Assembly: GCA_027624855.1 (NCBI GenBank)
Contig: JAQBTQ010000024.1
Span: forward strand, 1 to 35,320
Reading direction: 5' to 3'
DNA length: 35,320 nucleotides
Source: Bacteroidota bacterium
GTDB lineage: Bacteria; Bacteroidota; Bacteroidia; Flavobacteriales_D; Sanyastnellaceae
Shown: positions 1 through 9,026 of the stretch, one piece after another
How positions within the stretch are numbered: position 1 is the first letter of the stretch
Layout: each line of letters opens with the position of its first letter
The notes under the pieces: model-generated
What the model was told of the DNA's origin: nothing
The model's database searches: none
The model's input: only the letters and a program-made list of their open reading frames with translations
Position numbers and translations under genes: made by a program

Positions 1-1496
1 CTGCACAAACCGAAGGCAACAACGTGTTTGGTCCAGACCACATCCTTCAAGTAGACATCAATTTTTACAGTGAAACTTATTGGAACGAGTTGCTTGCAGA
101 ATATGAAGGTGAGCAAAATTACTCGCCCGCATCCATCACCATTGCTACCCCAATTGATACGACCACACTGGATTCCATAGGGGTCCGACTCAAGGGGAAT
201 TCAAGCATGAATCACCCAGGAAACAAAAAGCCTTTTAAAGTCGATTTCAACCGATACATCCCAGATCAAGCCTACGACCTGCTCAAAAAACTCAATTTCA
301 ATAACGGATTCAAGGACCCTACGTTTGCCCGGGAAAAAATGTTTTTAGACGTGTGCGAAGACGCCGGTATCCTAGCGCCTCGCGCCACATTTGCTGAAGT
401 GCGCTTCAATGGGGAAGCATGGGGGTTTTATACCGTCGTAGAGCAAATTGATGACCAGTTCCTCGACAGGAGCATTGGAGATGACGATGGGATGTTATTT
501 AAGGCAGGCTCCAATTTTGGTGCGGGCGATGATGAGGCGAGCCTCGTGTATTACGGTCCAGATCAAGCCAACTATGAAAACGCCTATGAATTAAAAACGA
601 ACGATGCAACCGACTGGTCAGACTTCATCGCGTTCATCGAATTCGTCAATAACGCTTCAGACGACCAATTCGAAAATGAGCTAGAAAACTACCTCGACTT
701 GCAGCCTTATTTGCGCTCCGCAGCACTTGATAATCTTTTTGCGAACCTCGATAGCTACACCCTTTCGGCGCGCAATTACTACCTCTATCAAAATATCCAG
801 CTTGGACGTTGGCAGTGGATTAAATGGGATTGCAACGAAACCTTTGGAAGCTACGCCATGGGCGTTCCGGGCGACATGACCGAGCTGGATGTTGCCTTTG
901 ATGGCGGAAATTTCGAAAGGCCATTGCTCGAACGGATCTTGGCAAATGACAATCTGAGGAATGATTATTTCGCGGCTATGTGTGACTTGCGCGAAGCCTT
1001 CTTCAATTCAACCTACCTCGACCCACGGCTGGAGGCAATCAAAACCCTCATTCAAGAAGCGGTTTACAATGACTCAAACAAGATGTATTCCAATGCAGAT
1101 TTTGATTTCAACTTTGAAAACAACCTGAGCATGGGAGGGCCGGGGGGAGGCGGTCCAGGGGGAACCCTCTATGGCTTGCACCCATTCATCTCGGACCGAG
1201 GGGCTTTCATCGATGCTCAAATCGATTGTTCAGCATTGGAAATTGGGTATTTCGAAAATGACCGCCCCTTCGAATTGTTTCCCAATCCCACAAATGGACG
1301 CCTTTCTGTAAAGTGGAATCCTTCATGCCCGATTGCCAACCTTCAAGTGTACAATCACCTCGGCCAGCTTGTTGCCGCATTGCCCATCAGCGCTTTGCAG
1401 TCTGAACATACGCTGGACCTCCCTTCTGGGCTTTATTTCCTGACAACCGGTGAGAACATGGCGTCACGTGCCACCAAACTTCAGGTCATTCGATGA
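1..1496 (+). CDS. CotH kinase family protein with T9SS sorting domain, 5' end missing
   Basis: The reading frame is already open at the first bases of the window (reading Ala-Gln-Thr-Glu-Gly from base 3), so the gene begins outside. The GTG at 24 is unlikely to be the true start. The body matches CotH-type atypical kinases: an early segment with RLKGNSS, then YLYQ followed by WQWIKWDCNETFGS (about 790-855), resembling the family's metal-binding Asp region. A glycine-proline loop (GGPGGGGPGG, about 1135-1165) is common in secreted CotH proteins. The last ~75 residues form a type A T9SS sorting domain (FELFPNPTNGRLSV, then GLYFLTT), so the product is probably exported to the cell surface or medium. 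Substrate unknown. Confident family call; function in this organism is inferred. Confidence 0.88.
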   Translation, partial: AQTEGNNVFGPDHILQVDINFYSETYWNELLAEYEGEQNYSPASITIATPIDTTTLDSIGVRLKGNSSMNHPGNKKPFKVDFNRYIPDQAYDLLKKLNFNNGFKDPTFAREKMFLDVCEDAGILAPRATFAEVRFNGEAWGFYTVVEQIDDQFLDRSIGDDDGMLFKAGSNFGAGDDEASLVYYGPDQANYENAYELKTNDATDWSDFIAFIEFVNNASDDQFENELENYLDLQPYLRSAALDNLFANLDSYTLSARNYYLYQNIQLGRWQWIKWDCNETFGSYAMGVPGDMTELDVAFDGGNFERPLLERILANDNLRNDYFAAMCDLREAFFNSTYLDPRLEAIKTLIQEAVYNDSNKMYSNADFDFNFENNLSMGGPGGGGPGGTLYGLHPFISDRGAFIDAQIDCSALEIGYFENDRPFELFPNPTNGRLSVKWNPSCPIANLQVYNHLGQLVAALPISALQSEHTLDLPSGLYFLTTGENMASRATKLQVIR

Positions 1497-1601
1497 CCCG
1501 TAACTTGGAAATTCCATTCCAAAAGGGTCAAATCGGGCGTATTATCACCGACCTTTGCGGCACGATTCGGGCGAATCTGCTCGCTTCGCGATTTATTTCT
1601 T

Positions 1602-3041
1602 TTGAGTTCATTTAACGACTTAGGCCTTTGTGATCCCGTTTTGCAAGCGATCAAGGCCATGGGGTATGAGACCCCAACCCCCATTCAAGCACAAGCCATT
1701 CCAAAGGTTCTCGCCGGACATGATGTCCTTGGCGTAGCGCAAACCGGCACAGGAAAAACTGCCGCCTTTAGCTTGCCCATGATCCACAAGCTTCATCTCG
1801 AGCGGTATGGTGGTCAGTTTCGCCCAATCCGTGTGCTTATCCTGACACCCACTCGAGAATTGGCTACACAGATTGAGGAAAATATCCTGGATTACACCCA
1901 AAACATCAAACTTTTTTCTGCTACGCTTTTTGGAGGTGTAAGTCAGCAAAGGCAAGTTCAAAAACTACGCAGAGGTGTTGACATTGTTGTTGCTACTCCC
2001 GGTCGACTCTTGGATTTGCAAGATCAGGGATTCGTGAACCTCAAACACCTCGAATACTTCGTGCTCGATGAAGCCGATACCATGATGGACATGGGGTTCA
2101 TTCATGACCTTCGACGCATCATTAAGCACTTACCCAAGGAGCGGCAATCCCTCTTCTTCTCGGCCACAATGCCGCCAAATATCTTGCAATTCGCAAGCAC
2201 CATGCTTCGCGACCCAGAACGCATTGAAGTTGCACCTGAAAGCAGCGCAGCAGAGACCGTTGACCAGCGCCTGATGTTTGTGAACCAAGGGGATAAAAAA
2301 GATCTCCTCGTTCACTTACTCAAGAAAGAAGAGGTGGAAACCGCTCTCGTGTTTACCCGCACTAAATACGGTGCTGACAAGGTTGTCCGATTCCTCAATC
2401 GCAACAAAATCAAATCCGAAGCCATTCATGGCAACAAAACCCAGCCCCAACGCGATCGTGCCATGAAAGCCTTCCGTAAAGGAGACTTGAATATTTTGGT
2501 CGCTACCGATATCGCGGCACGGGGTATCGACGTGACTGGAGTTAGCCACGTCATCAACTACGAAATACCGAACATTTCTGAAACGTATGTCCACAGGATT
2601 GGGCGTACGGGAAGGGCTGGAGCTTCCGGTGTCGCATGGTCATTGGTCAACGAATCCGATGAGCGTAAGTACATGATGGAAATTCAACGATTGATGGATC
2701 TTGAAGTCCCTGTTATTGAGGACCATCCGTGGCACAATGACATGGACAGTATTCCGTTAAAGCCGGAACGCGGTTCTCGAGGCGAATCAAATGATGGAAG
2801 TCAACGCCGAAAAGACTCAAAAAAGAGTTCCGATCGCAATCGAAGTAATCACTCCCGTAAACCAGCTCAACACAAAAATTCGCACACCAATCAGAGGCAA
2901 CGAAATGATGACGGCAGCGAGAAACCCGCCAAAGCAGGATCATTCAATCGCAATAAGTTTCGAAAGAAGAAAAAGAACACTTTCGGAAGTAGCGGGCGGA
3001 AATTGAAGCCAGACGGAAACACGTCTTCGCGACAGTCATAA
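1602..3041 (+). CDS. DEAD-box ATP-dependent RNA helicase, RhlE-like
   Basis: 479-residue cytoplasmic RNA helicase that unwinds structured RNA using ATP. All core motifs are present: Q motif GYETPTPIQAQAIP (21-34), Walker A AQTGTGKT (46-53), PTRELA (83-88), DEAD (156-159), SAT (187-189), ARGID (306-310) and HRIGRTGR (331-338). After about residue 390 comes a low-complexity tail rich in Lys, Arg, Ser and Asn, typical of RhlE-group proteins and likely to bind RNA non-specifically. The start is a TTG; it gives the usual MSSFNDLGL opening just ahead of the Q motif, and no in-frame ATG fits better. It stands alone, 105 bases after the CotH gene. RhlE is the closest group, but paralogues cannot be separated by eye. 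Confidence 0.95.
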   Translation: MSSFNDLGLCDPVLQAIKAMGYETPTPIQAQAIPKVLAGHDVLGVAQTGTGKTAAFSLPMIHKLHLERYGGQFRPIRVLILTPTRELATQIEENILDYTQNIKLFSATLFGGVSQQRQVQKLRRGVDIVVATPGRLLDLQDQGFVNLKHLEYFVLDEADTMMDMGFIHDLRRIIKHLPKERQSLFFSATMPPNILQFASTMLRDPERIEVAPESSAAETVDQRLMFVNQGDKKDLLVHLLKKEEVETALVFTRTKYGADKVVRFLNRNKIKSEAIHGNKTQPQRDRAMKAFRKGDLNILVATDIAARGIDVTGVSHVINYEIPNISETYVHRIGRTGRAGASGVAWSLVNESDERKYMMEIQRLMDLEVPVIEDHPWHNDMDSIPLKPERGSRGESNDGSQRRKDSKKSSDRNRSNHSRKPAQHKNSHTNQRQRNDDGSEKPAKAGSFNRNKFRKKKKNTFGSSGRKLKPDGNTSSRQS

Positions 3042-3153
3042 CAAGCTCAAGCACATTCAAGGCCCTTGGTGACAACTGTGGGCGCATCCGTGAACCTGAT
3101 TAGACTTTGAGGGTTCTCACTTTACGGAATCGTTTACGAATCGAACCATTTCG

Positions 3154-4332
3154 ATGAAGTCGCCTCAACAATTGTGCTTTGATGATGCCCGTTCTTTTTT
3201 CGAAGAATGGCAACGACACCCAGAGTCTTCCCCGCTGGATTCATCCTCTATTCTGAAGAGGCTCCAGGAAATCGAGATGGAGATTCAAGCCACAGGAAGT
3301 TACACTCATAGATTTGAGGAACTCGTCTTTGGTGCGCGGCTAGCTTGGAAAAACAGCAACCGCTGCATCGGTCGTCACCTGTGGCGTTCTCTCGAAGTTC
3401 GTGATCATCGAACCCTTCATCAACACCCCAATCGCGAAGCGCAAATCATCCAAGCTTTGCAAACCCATCTCAAAGACGCATTTAGAGGGGGTAAAATCCG
3501 AAGCGTTGTCAGCATTTTCGCTCCGAGAATACCAAACCAACCCGATGAAGTGCGGATGGCTAATCATCAATTGATCCGGTACGCGGGATTCGAAGCTCCA
3601 TCAGGAATCACAGGCGACCCCCATTCTGTCAAGCAAACACAGCATTTCGAGAATGTCGGATGGAGCCCTACAAACCGAGGGCACTTCACTCCCTTGCCTT
3701 GGCAATTTTATTTCAAAGAATTGCCGAGCCAGCCTCATGATTTCTTCGCTTCTCACCCTGAATTACTTCATGAAGTGAGCATTTCGCATCCTACATGCGA
3801 AGCAATTGAATCTTTGGGATTAAAATGGTACGCGCTCCCCGTCCTCGCCGATATGGCATTGAAAATTGGTGGCGTGGTTTATCCATTTGCCCCATTCAAT
3901 GGGTTCTATATGGGGACAGAAATCGGGGCCCGAAACTTCGGTGATGAAAACCGTTACAATTTGTTGCCTGCAATTGCAGCTTGCTTTGATTTAGATAGGA
4001 GTTCCGATCGGTCACTATGGAAGGATCAGGCATTGGTTGAGCTCAATCGCGCTATACTCCACAGTTTTGATCAAGCGGGAATCACCATTGGCGATCACCA
4101 CAATCTTGGAGCTCAATTCGAAGCCTTTTGCGTGCACGAATCCAATCAAAATCGAGAAATCCATGGCGATTGGACCTGGCTCAACCCTCCCCTTTCGGCT
4201 TCACAAACTCCGCAATTTCATAGAGACTACGACAACACCGTTTGCTCTCATACCAATTTCTTCTACCAGCCCCCGATTTGGAAGAAACTCCAGCTTCATC
4301 GCGCGAGTTCAGGATGTCCATTTCACCTTTGA
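3154..4332 (+). CDS. nos: Nitric oxide synthase oxygenase (bacterial NOS)
   Basis: 392-residue haem-thiolate enzyme that oxidises L-arginine to citrulline and nitric oxide. The signature AWKNSNRCIGR holds the haem-ligating Cys71, with Trp65 six residues earlier in the position that stacks on the haem. The substrate site reads PFNGFYMGTEIGARNF (247-262), with Glu256 placed to bind the guanidinium group; the family usually has GWYM, here GFYM. It ends with NFFYQPPIW and a short Cys-containing tail. There is no flavin reductase domain, as in Bacillus and Deinococcus NOS, so a cellular flavodoxin or ferredoxin system must supply electrons. The protein is somewhat longer than the Bacillus enzymes. 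It converges on the DUF389 gene with 22 bases between stops. No biopterin or reductase gene is adjacent. Confidence 0.95.
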   Translation: MKSPQQLCFDDARSFFEEWQRHPESSPLDSSSILKRLQEIEMEIQATGSYTHRFEELVFGARLAWKNSNRCIGRHLWRSLEVRDHRTLHQHPNREAQIIQALQTHLKDAFRGGKIRSVVSIFAPRIPNQPDEVRMANHQLIRYAGFEAPSGITGDPHSVKQTQHFENVGWSPTNRGHFTPLPWQFYFKELPSQPHDFFASHPELLHEVSISHPTCEAIESLGLKWYALPVLADMALKIGGVVYPFAPFNGFYMGTEIGARNFGDENRYNLLPAIAACFDLDRSSDRSLWKDQALVELNRAILHSFDQAGITIGDHHNLGAQFEAFCVHESNQNREIHGDWTWLNPPLSASQTPQFHRDYDNTVCSHTNFFYQPPIWKKLQLHRASSGCPFHL

Positions 4333-4354
4333 AAATCGCAATCCACCAAACCGC

Positions 4355-5770
4355 TTACAACGGAGCTTTCGTTGTATCGGCAACTTGCATGTGTGAAATC
4401 TCAGCCCCCGTATCATTCAAACGAAGCCGCAACCAAGCCTCGATGCGTTGCTGATCCGCCGCCGTCCAACTCAGCGTGTCCAGCGAGTCCCCCCAAAGAA
4501 TCTCCACATGGGGAGTTGGAGCCAACCCCGAACTCGACTGCATGATTCCCATTCTGGCACTCTGAATCGCACCGTGCTGCATTTCGATTTCGGCACCCAA
4601 TGAAGATGGCAATTGCAGCCGGTCAAGCAAAGTCGTTTTTTGGAGCAGTTCGGTTCGCAGCTCCTTGATCTCTGTATCTTTTGAACTGAGGGATTCTTGC
4701 CCTTCACTGTATAGGCTTATCAGCCTCGTCATCTCCTCCAAGCCTTGGGCGCCCTTTGTATTCTGTACGACCATCAACTCCGCGCCTTGGACCTCCCTTT
4801 CCAGTCCATCTGCCCATTGTTTGACAAGGTCATCGGGAACCGATTCTCCAAGCAATACCAAATGCACTTGAGGATATCCCGAAGACCAGTCAATTTCAGA
4901 TTTTACTACTTCTGTGCCGGGATATTGTGCGTGTTCTATGATGTACGCGTTGATGGATGAAGTTGTCAATGTTTCGCTTACCGTCTTATAAAAAATCCAG
5001 CCAGAGGGAATCACCAAGGCCAACAAAGCAATTCCAAAGTACCGCTTGTACTTCTTCTCCAAAGCCGGGTCCACAAAGGACTTTTGAGGAAAATTCAAGT
5101 AACGCACCACCAACGTGGTGGAAGTAGCAATCAAGATGGCATTGATTAGAAACAGATAAAACGCACCGAAAAAGTATTCCCACATTCCATGCGCCAAGCC
5201 AAATCCTGCTGTGCACAAAGGAGGCATCAGTGCAGTAGCAATTGCCACACCCGGAATCACATTGCTTTTTTCTTTTCGCGAACCAGCGAGAATTCCCGTC
5301 AATCCCCCAAACAAGGCAACCAACACATCAAGAAATGTTGGATTCGTGCGAGCAAATAGTTCACTCCCCGCTTCATCAATTGGTGAAATCAAGAAGTACA
5401 GTGCAGACGAAATGACCGCGATCCCTGAAGCCACTCCGAGGTTGACCAACGACTTGCGAACGGTATCAGAGTCATTGATGCCAATCCCCAGACCAAAGCC
5501 CATAATCGGGCCCATCAAAGGCGAAATCAACATTGCCCCAATAACCACTGCCGTCGAGTCCACATTTAGGCCAATGCTGGCAATCACAATGGAAAACACC
5601 AGAATCCAAAGGTTAAAGCCCCTGAACTCTATGTCCTTTTTAATTCCTTCAATGGTCGCTTCTGGATTGGATAAGTCGCGTATTTGTAGCCGATCAATGA
5701 CCAATGGCCGAACGATGTCTATCACCTTTTGCCATGGTGATTTCGAAGTGGATTGCTCGCTGTTTTCCAT
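4355..5770 (-). CDS. DUF389 family integral membrane protein
   Basis: 471-residue inner-membrane protein of the DUF389 family (TIGR00341-type), function not established. A short cytoplasmic N-terminus precedes about seven hydrophobic segments between residues 50 and 265, including the conserved VVIGAMLISPLMGPIMGFG and GVAIATALMPPLCTAGFGLA. The remaining ~200 residues are soluble and partly coiled-coil (around ELRTELLQKTTLLDRL), with charged stretches. The ATG at 5768-5770 is preferred over an in-frame TTG one codon upstream. An intrinsic terminator of the preceding gene ends only about 15 bases before this start, so expression may depend on read-through or on a promoter inside the upstream gene's end. 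It converges with nos. Confidence 0.88.
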   Translation of the reverse strand: MENSEQSTSKSPWQKVIDIVRPLVIDRLQIRDLSNPEATIEGIKKDIEFRGFNLWILVFSIVIASIGLNVDSTAVVIGAMLISPLMGPIMGFGLGIGINDSDTVRKSLVNLGVASGIAVISSALYFLISPIDEAGSELFARTNPTFLDVLVALFGGLTGILAGSRKEKSNVIPGVAIATALMPPLCTAGFGLAHGMWEYFFGAFYLFLINAILIATSTTLVVRYLNFPQKSFVDPALEKKYKRYFGIALLALVIPSGWIFYKTVSETLTTSSINAYIIEHAQYPGTEVVKSEIDWSSGYPQVHLVLLGESVPDDLVKQWADGLEREVQGAELMVVQNTKGAQGLEEMTRLISLYSEGQESLSSKDTEIKELRTELLQKTTLLDRLQLPSSLGAEIEMQHGAIQSARMGIMQSSSGLAPTPHVEILWGDSLDTLSWTAADQQRIEAWLRLRLNDTGAEISHMQVADTTKAPL

Positions 5771-5784
5771 CAATTATTACGCTT

Positions 5785-5813
5785 AAAAACCCCGAACGCT
5801 CGCGCATTCGGGG
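5785..5813 (-). terminator. Rho-independent terminator of the alpha/beta hydrolase gene
   Basis: On the minus strand a 7-bp perfect stem (CCCCGAA, 5790-5796, pairing with TTCGGGG, 5807-5813) closes a 10-base loop and is followed by five T residues (5789 to 5785). It lies about 24 bases after the hydrolase stop codon. Confidence 0.85.
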
Positions 5814-5836
5814 CTCTTCTCTAAATCAAATCAATA

Positions 5837-7399
5837 TTATTTCGATATCGAAATCAATTCTGAATTCGAACCGATTTGAATGACATACGTCCCAGCCGAA
5901 AGGTTGCTTAAGTCGACCGTAAAGTTTTTCTCCACCCCAATCAAAGGCCACTGCCGCACCATACGACCGTCCAGGCTGTACAACGAACAATGTGAAGCCG
6001 CTTGTTCAAATACAATGGTCGTCACGCCATTCGTTGGATTCGGATAAATCTGGAAGCCTGCATTTTGTTCAGCTTCATCCACTTGATTCACCGGTTCCGT
6101 TAAGCCCAAGGCTGCTGCCATACGTGGTGCAGTATATCCTTGGATAATGTCAATCCATGGTAAGGCTTCGTCGGCTCCCATCGTTGGGTTCATCATCAAC
6201 CCATTGGCAGCAATGTTCGACCCGTTGGCAGAATCAACTGCTTGGGTAACTGCAACATCCCACCACTGCCAAGGAGAACTATCGAATGGCTCTGTTGGAG
6301 CGCCGTCCACGTAGTTATTTAATACTGGATACAGGCCATCCATGCCATCGTTGAGCGCGTTTGCTGCTAGCGAAATGTCATCCGATAAATTCAAACTTTG
6401 GAAAACATCGTTGTTATTCGGAGCCGCCTGTGAATTGATCAACGTATGGAAATCATATGCACCGGTTGCTTCAATGACAGGCTCATTCGTTGTTGGCACC
6501 ACGACCACACCCGTGGTATAAGGCGCAAATTGATCATGCGGACAATGGAAACTCACCATTGGCACGTCTCCCGAATCCAACCATTCAGCAGAACCGAGCG
6601 CTCCACCTGTATTCATTTGAAAGTTGAAGTCTGAGCTGTAATCTGGGTAGTGCCCGATGCACAATTGGGTGCCGTCGGGTGCAAATCCATCTTGCTTGGC
6701 TTCAGGATCACCATTGATCGCCTCGATGACCATTGGAATAAAGGACCCGTCTCCTGGATCATACCAAAAGCTTGTAATGGCTTCACCAGCGTTGTTCAAA
6801 ATGATGTCATTGTAATCTTGCAGGGTTGCTGAAGCGAGCGTTACATAACCTCCTGTTCCATCCCCGAACATCGCAATCTTATCAGGATCAATTCCGTAGG
6901 TGTTCCCCATTTCAGCTGCATCCATCCTAAAATAGCGAACTGCCGTTCTCGCATCCTGCACGCCTCGATAAGCTGCATTGATCAATTGATACGTTCGTTC
7001 AACTTGAGTGCCTGCCAATGGGTTCCAGCCCAAACGATAATCAACCGAAGCAGTCACATAGCCCATGCGAGCAAATCGATTGCATAATTCCACAATTGAA
7101 CTGTCTTTGCGAGTGCCCAATGCAGAACCATTGAGGTATTGAGGCAAAAAGTTTCCTGTATGAAACAAGAGAACGAGTGGTCGATTTGTGAGGGTGTCGC
7201 CTACGGGTTCATACACGTCCATAAATTGTGGCAAGGCCGCAGGCGGCATCCCTTGCAATGCAGTAATCACCGTTACATTGGTCGCGTAAATGACATCTTC
7301 CGTGACCGAGACCTCGTCAAAAACCTCATCGAGGTAACGTTCTTGAGCGTTCAAGCCGAATACGGCTAACATCATTGAAATCGTAAAAATTCTTTTCAT
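5837..7399 (-). CDS. Secreted alpha/beta-hydrolase-fold protein with T9SS domain, nucleophile elbow altered
   Basis: 520-residue exported protein. The ATG at 7397-7399 is chosen because it gives a clean signal peptide (MKRIFTISMMLAVFGLNAQ); longer in-frame starts add a non-hydrophobic lead. The N-terminal ~430 residues resemble esterase/PHB-depolymerase-like alpha/beta hydrolases: RPLVLLFHTGNF (73-84), a segment ending SVDYRLGW (118-125), and IDPDKIAMFGDGTGGY (170-185). In this family the elbow is normally G-x-S-x-G, but here it reads G-D-G-T-G (179-183), so the usual serine is replaced by Gly181. The C-terminus is a type A T9SS sorting domain (FQIYPNPTNG to the end). It is transcribed alone and ends in a strong terminator. 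It could be a non-catalytic surface protein or use an unusual nucleophile; substrate unknown. Confidence 0.82.
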   Translation of the reverse strand: MKRIFTISMMLAVFGLNAQERYLDEVFDEVSVTEDVIYATNVTVITALQGMPPAALPQFMDVYEPVGDTLTNRPLVLLFHTGNFLPQYLNGSALGTRKDSSIVELCNRFARMGYVTASVDYRLGWNPLAGTQVERTYQLINAAYRGVQDARTAVRYFRMDAAEMGNTYGIDPDKIAMFGDGTGGYVTLASATLQDYNDIILNNAGEAITSFWYDPGDGSFIPMVIEAINGDPEAKQDGFAPDGTQLCIGHYPDYSSDFNFQMNTGGALGSAEWLDSGDVPMVSFHCPHDQFAPYTTGVVVVPTTNEPVIEATGAYDFHTLINSQAAPNNNDVFQSLNLSDDISLAANALNDGMDGLYPVLNNYVDGAPTEPFDSSPWQWWDVAVTQAVDSANGSNIAANGLMMNPTMGADEALPWIDIIQGYTAPRMAAALGLTEPVNQVDEAEQNAGFQIYPNPTNGVTTIVFEQAASHCSLYSLDGRMVRQWPLIGVEKNFTVDLSNLSAGTYVIQIGSNSELISISK

Positions 7400-7637
7400 G
7401 TGGTTGATAGTTTCGTTTCTTGGCAAATTAGCTTCGGAAGCTGCGCTGCCAACCATTCGTTTCAAAAGCTATGAACGATGGTTATCAACAATTTGAGTGA
7501 TGCAACTGCCTGGTTGCGCCATCACAACTGTTGCGTTTGGCCATCTTCTCAGTCCAGTTCGAACAGTCTGTAAAACTAAATTCACCCCCGATCCCTGAAC
7601 TGACGGATGATGGTTCAATTAATCATTACTTTAGGGC

Positions 7638-8087
7638 ATGCAGAAAATCCTCACTCCTCACTTTTCGCAGTTGGCGCCTTTGGTTTTGATGATCATCATG
7701 GGCGGCTTATGGAATAATTCCGCGGCACAAGATGCTTCAAAAACTCAACCTGAGATCATGCCCGTTTTGAACACTTGTGCCATCATCGAAGATCGGACGG
7801 AGCGTGAAACATGCTCCAACCAGGCCATCATGGAGCACATCATGAAAAAATTGATCTATCCAGAAGACGCGAAAAACGCTGGAATCGAAGGCACGGTGAT
7901 GGTCAAATTCGTAGTTGACACCAAAGGCCAAGTGACCGGAACTAAGGTGATGAAAGGCCCGAAAGAACTCTCGAAGGCAGCCATACAGGTCGTTCAAGAA
8001 TTACCCGGATTTGTGCCCGGAACCCAAAACGGAAAGCCTGTTGACACAGAGTTTGTGCTCCCCATTCGATTCGCATTGAGCAATTGA
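7638..8087 (+). CDS. Small energy-transducer TonB-family protein
   Basis: 149-residue protein with an N-terminal hydrophobic segment ending in a plausible signal-peptidase site (SAAQDA) and a C-terminal TonB domain over roughly residues 68-147. The domain shows the typical pattern YPEDAKNAGIEGTVMVKFVV, then DTKGQVTGTKVM and LPGFVPGTQNGKPVD. TonB domains contact outer-membrane receptors, but this protein lacks the Pro-rich periplasmic spacer, so a free periplasmic or weakly anchored role is likely. The 238-base divergent space to the hydrolase gene (7400-7637) holds no other gene, and I see no convincing promoter there. The precise function is inferred from the domain only. Confidence 0.85.
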   Translation: MQKILTPHFSQLAPLVLMIIMGGLWNNSAAQDASKTQPEIMPVLNTCAIIEDRTERETCSNQAIMEHIMKKLIYPEDAKNAGIEGTVMVKFVVDTKGQVTGTKVMKGPKELSKAAIQVVQELPGFVPGTQNGKPVDTEFVLPIRFALSN

Positions 8088-8154
8088 ATGCGCCGATACA
8101 GCGTTTAACTGAAGCACCGACTTACTCTTGAACGAGAACTGAAATTGCCCTTTC

Positions 8155-9024
8155 ATGGAATTACGACGAATACTCATCATTGTCTCCATCATCCTCACTG
8201 GGATTTGTCTTTATCTCGGGTTGCAGTTGCGGCAACAATCCGAAACCATCACGTCCGTCGAGTCCAGTAACACCTCCCTGACGTTGGAGCGTGATCAAGT
8301 TTTACTCGACTTAGAAAAATTGCGGTTTAGCTATGATACGTTGAGTACTGAAAATGCTATCATGCTCGCAGAAATTGCGGACCAACGCACACGCATAGAT
8401 CAGCTTGTTACGAAAGTGAAAAATGGTTCTTGGGAATTGAGTAAAGCAAAAAAAGAAGCCGAAACGCTTCGGTCAATTATGAAAGGTTACATCGTAACCA
8501 TCGATTCCTTGAATCAACTCAATCTGGCATTGATAGATGAAAATGACCAGATGAAAGCCCGCGTGGAAGAGGTTCAAGAGCGCAATGCAAACTTGGTCGA
8601 ACGCCAACAGAATATGGAAGAAATCATCGTCGCAGGACAAACCCTCCAAGCGGCAGAGATCAGTGCAGTAGGCATTCGAGTCCTTTCAAATGGTCGACAG
8701 CGGGAAACCATGCGAGCAGCAAGGAGCAGTATGGTAAAAGTTTGCTTCGCCATTTTGGAAAATCGAATTGCCGAAGCGGGTCCCAAAACCCTCCATCTTC
8801 AATTCGTAAACGAACAAAATCAAGTCCTGCCAGGAGAACAATCCGAAGCGGTCAATTCGATGGGAACAACCATCAGTGCTACCCGTGAAATCGATTACAA
8901 CAAAGAAAGGGTAGAAGCCTGTATCTTCTATATCCCCGTAGGCGAGCTCCCTGCCGGAGCTTATGTCATCAATGTACTTGAAGGAAATGAAAAGATTGGA
9001 TCAACGCAGCTTGTGCTGAATTGA
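8155..9024 (+). CDS. Membrane-anchored coiled-coil protein, function unknown
   Basis: 289-residue protein I cannot assign to a named family. Residues 6-25 form one transmembrane helix (ILIIVSIILTGICLYLGLQL). About residues 27-165 are strongly heptad-like with many Leu, Glu, Gln and Lys, indicating a long coiled coil. The last ~120 residues form a compact, probably beta-rich domain (from AVGIRVLSNGRQRE onward) ending in GSTQLVLN. Similar architectures occur in Bacteroidota proteins annotated only as hypothetical. It follows the TonB-like gene by 67 bases and may be co-transcribed with it. It converges with the next gene with two bases between stops. Confidence 0.75.
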   Translation: MELRRILIIVSIILTGICLYLGLQLRQQSETITSVESSNTSLTLERDQVLLDLEKLRFSYDTLSTENAIMLAEIADQRTRIDQLVTKVKNGSWELSKAKKEAETLRSIMKGYIVTIDSLNQLNLALIDENDQMKARVEEVQERNANLVERQQNMEEIIVAGQTLQAAEISAVGIRVLSNGRQRETMRAARSSMVKVCFAILENRIAEAGPKTLHLQFVNEQNQVLPGEQSEAVNSMGTTISATREIDYNKERVEACIFYIPVGELPAGAYVINVLEGNEKIGSTQLVLN

Positions 9025-9026
9025 TT

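Noticed and set aside
1506-1545. Hairpin TTGGAA/TTCCAA after the CotH gene as a terminator
   Set aside because: Six A/T-rich pairs with no T tract following on the plus strand.
2713-3006. Overlapping open frames on both strands within the helicase tail
   Set aside because: They arise from the Lys/Arg/Ser-rich low-complexity coding and have no recognisable domain or start context.
7621-7637. TACTTTAG before the TonB-like gene as a -7 promoter element
   Set aside because: It deviates from TAnnTTTG and would place the transcription start at or after the ATG.
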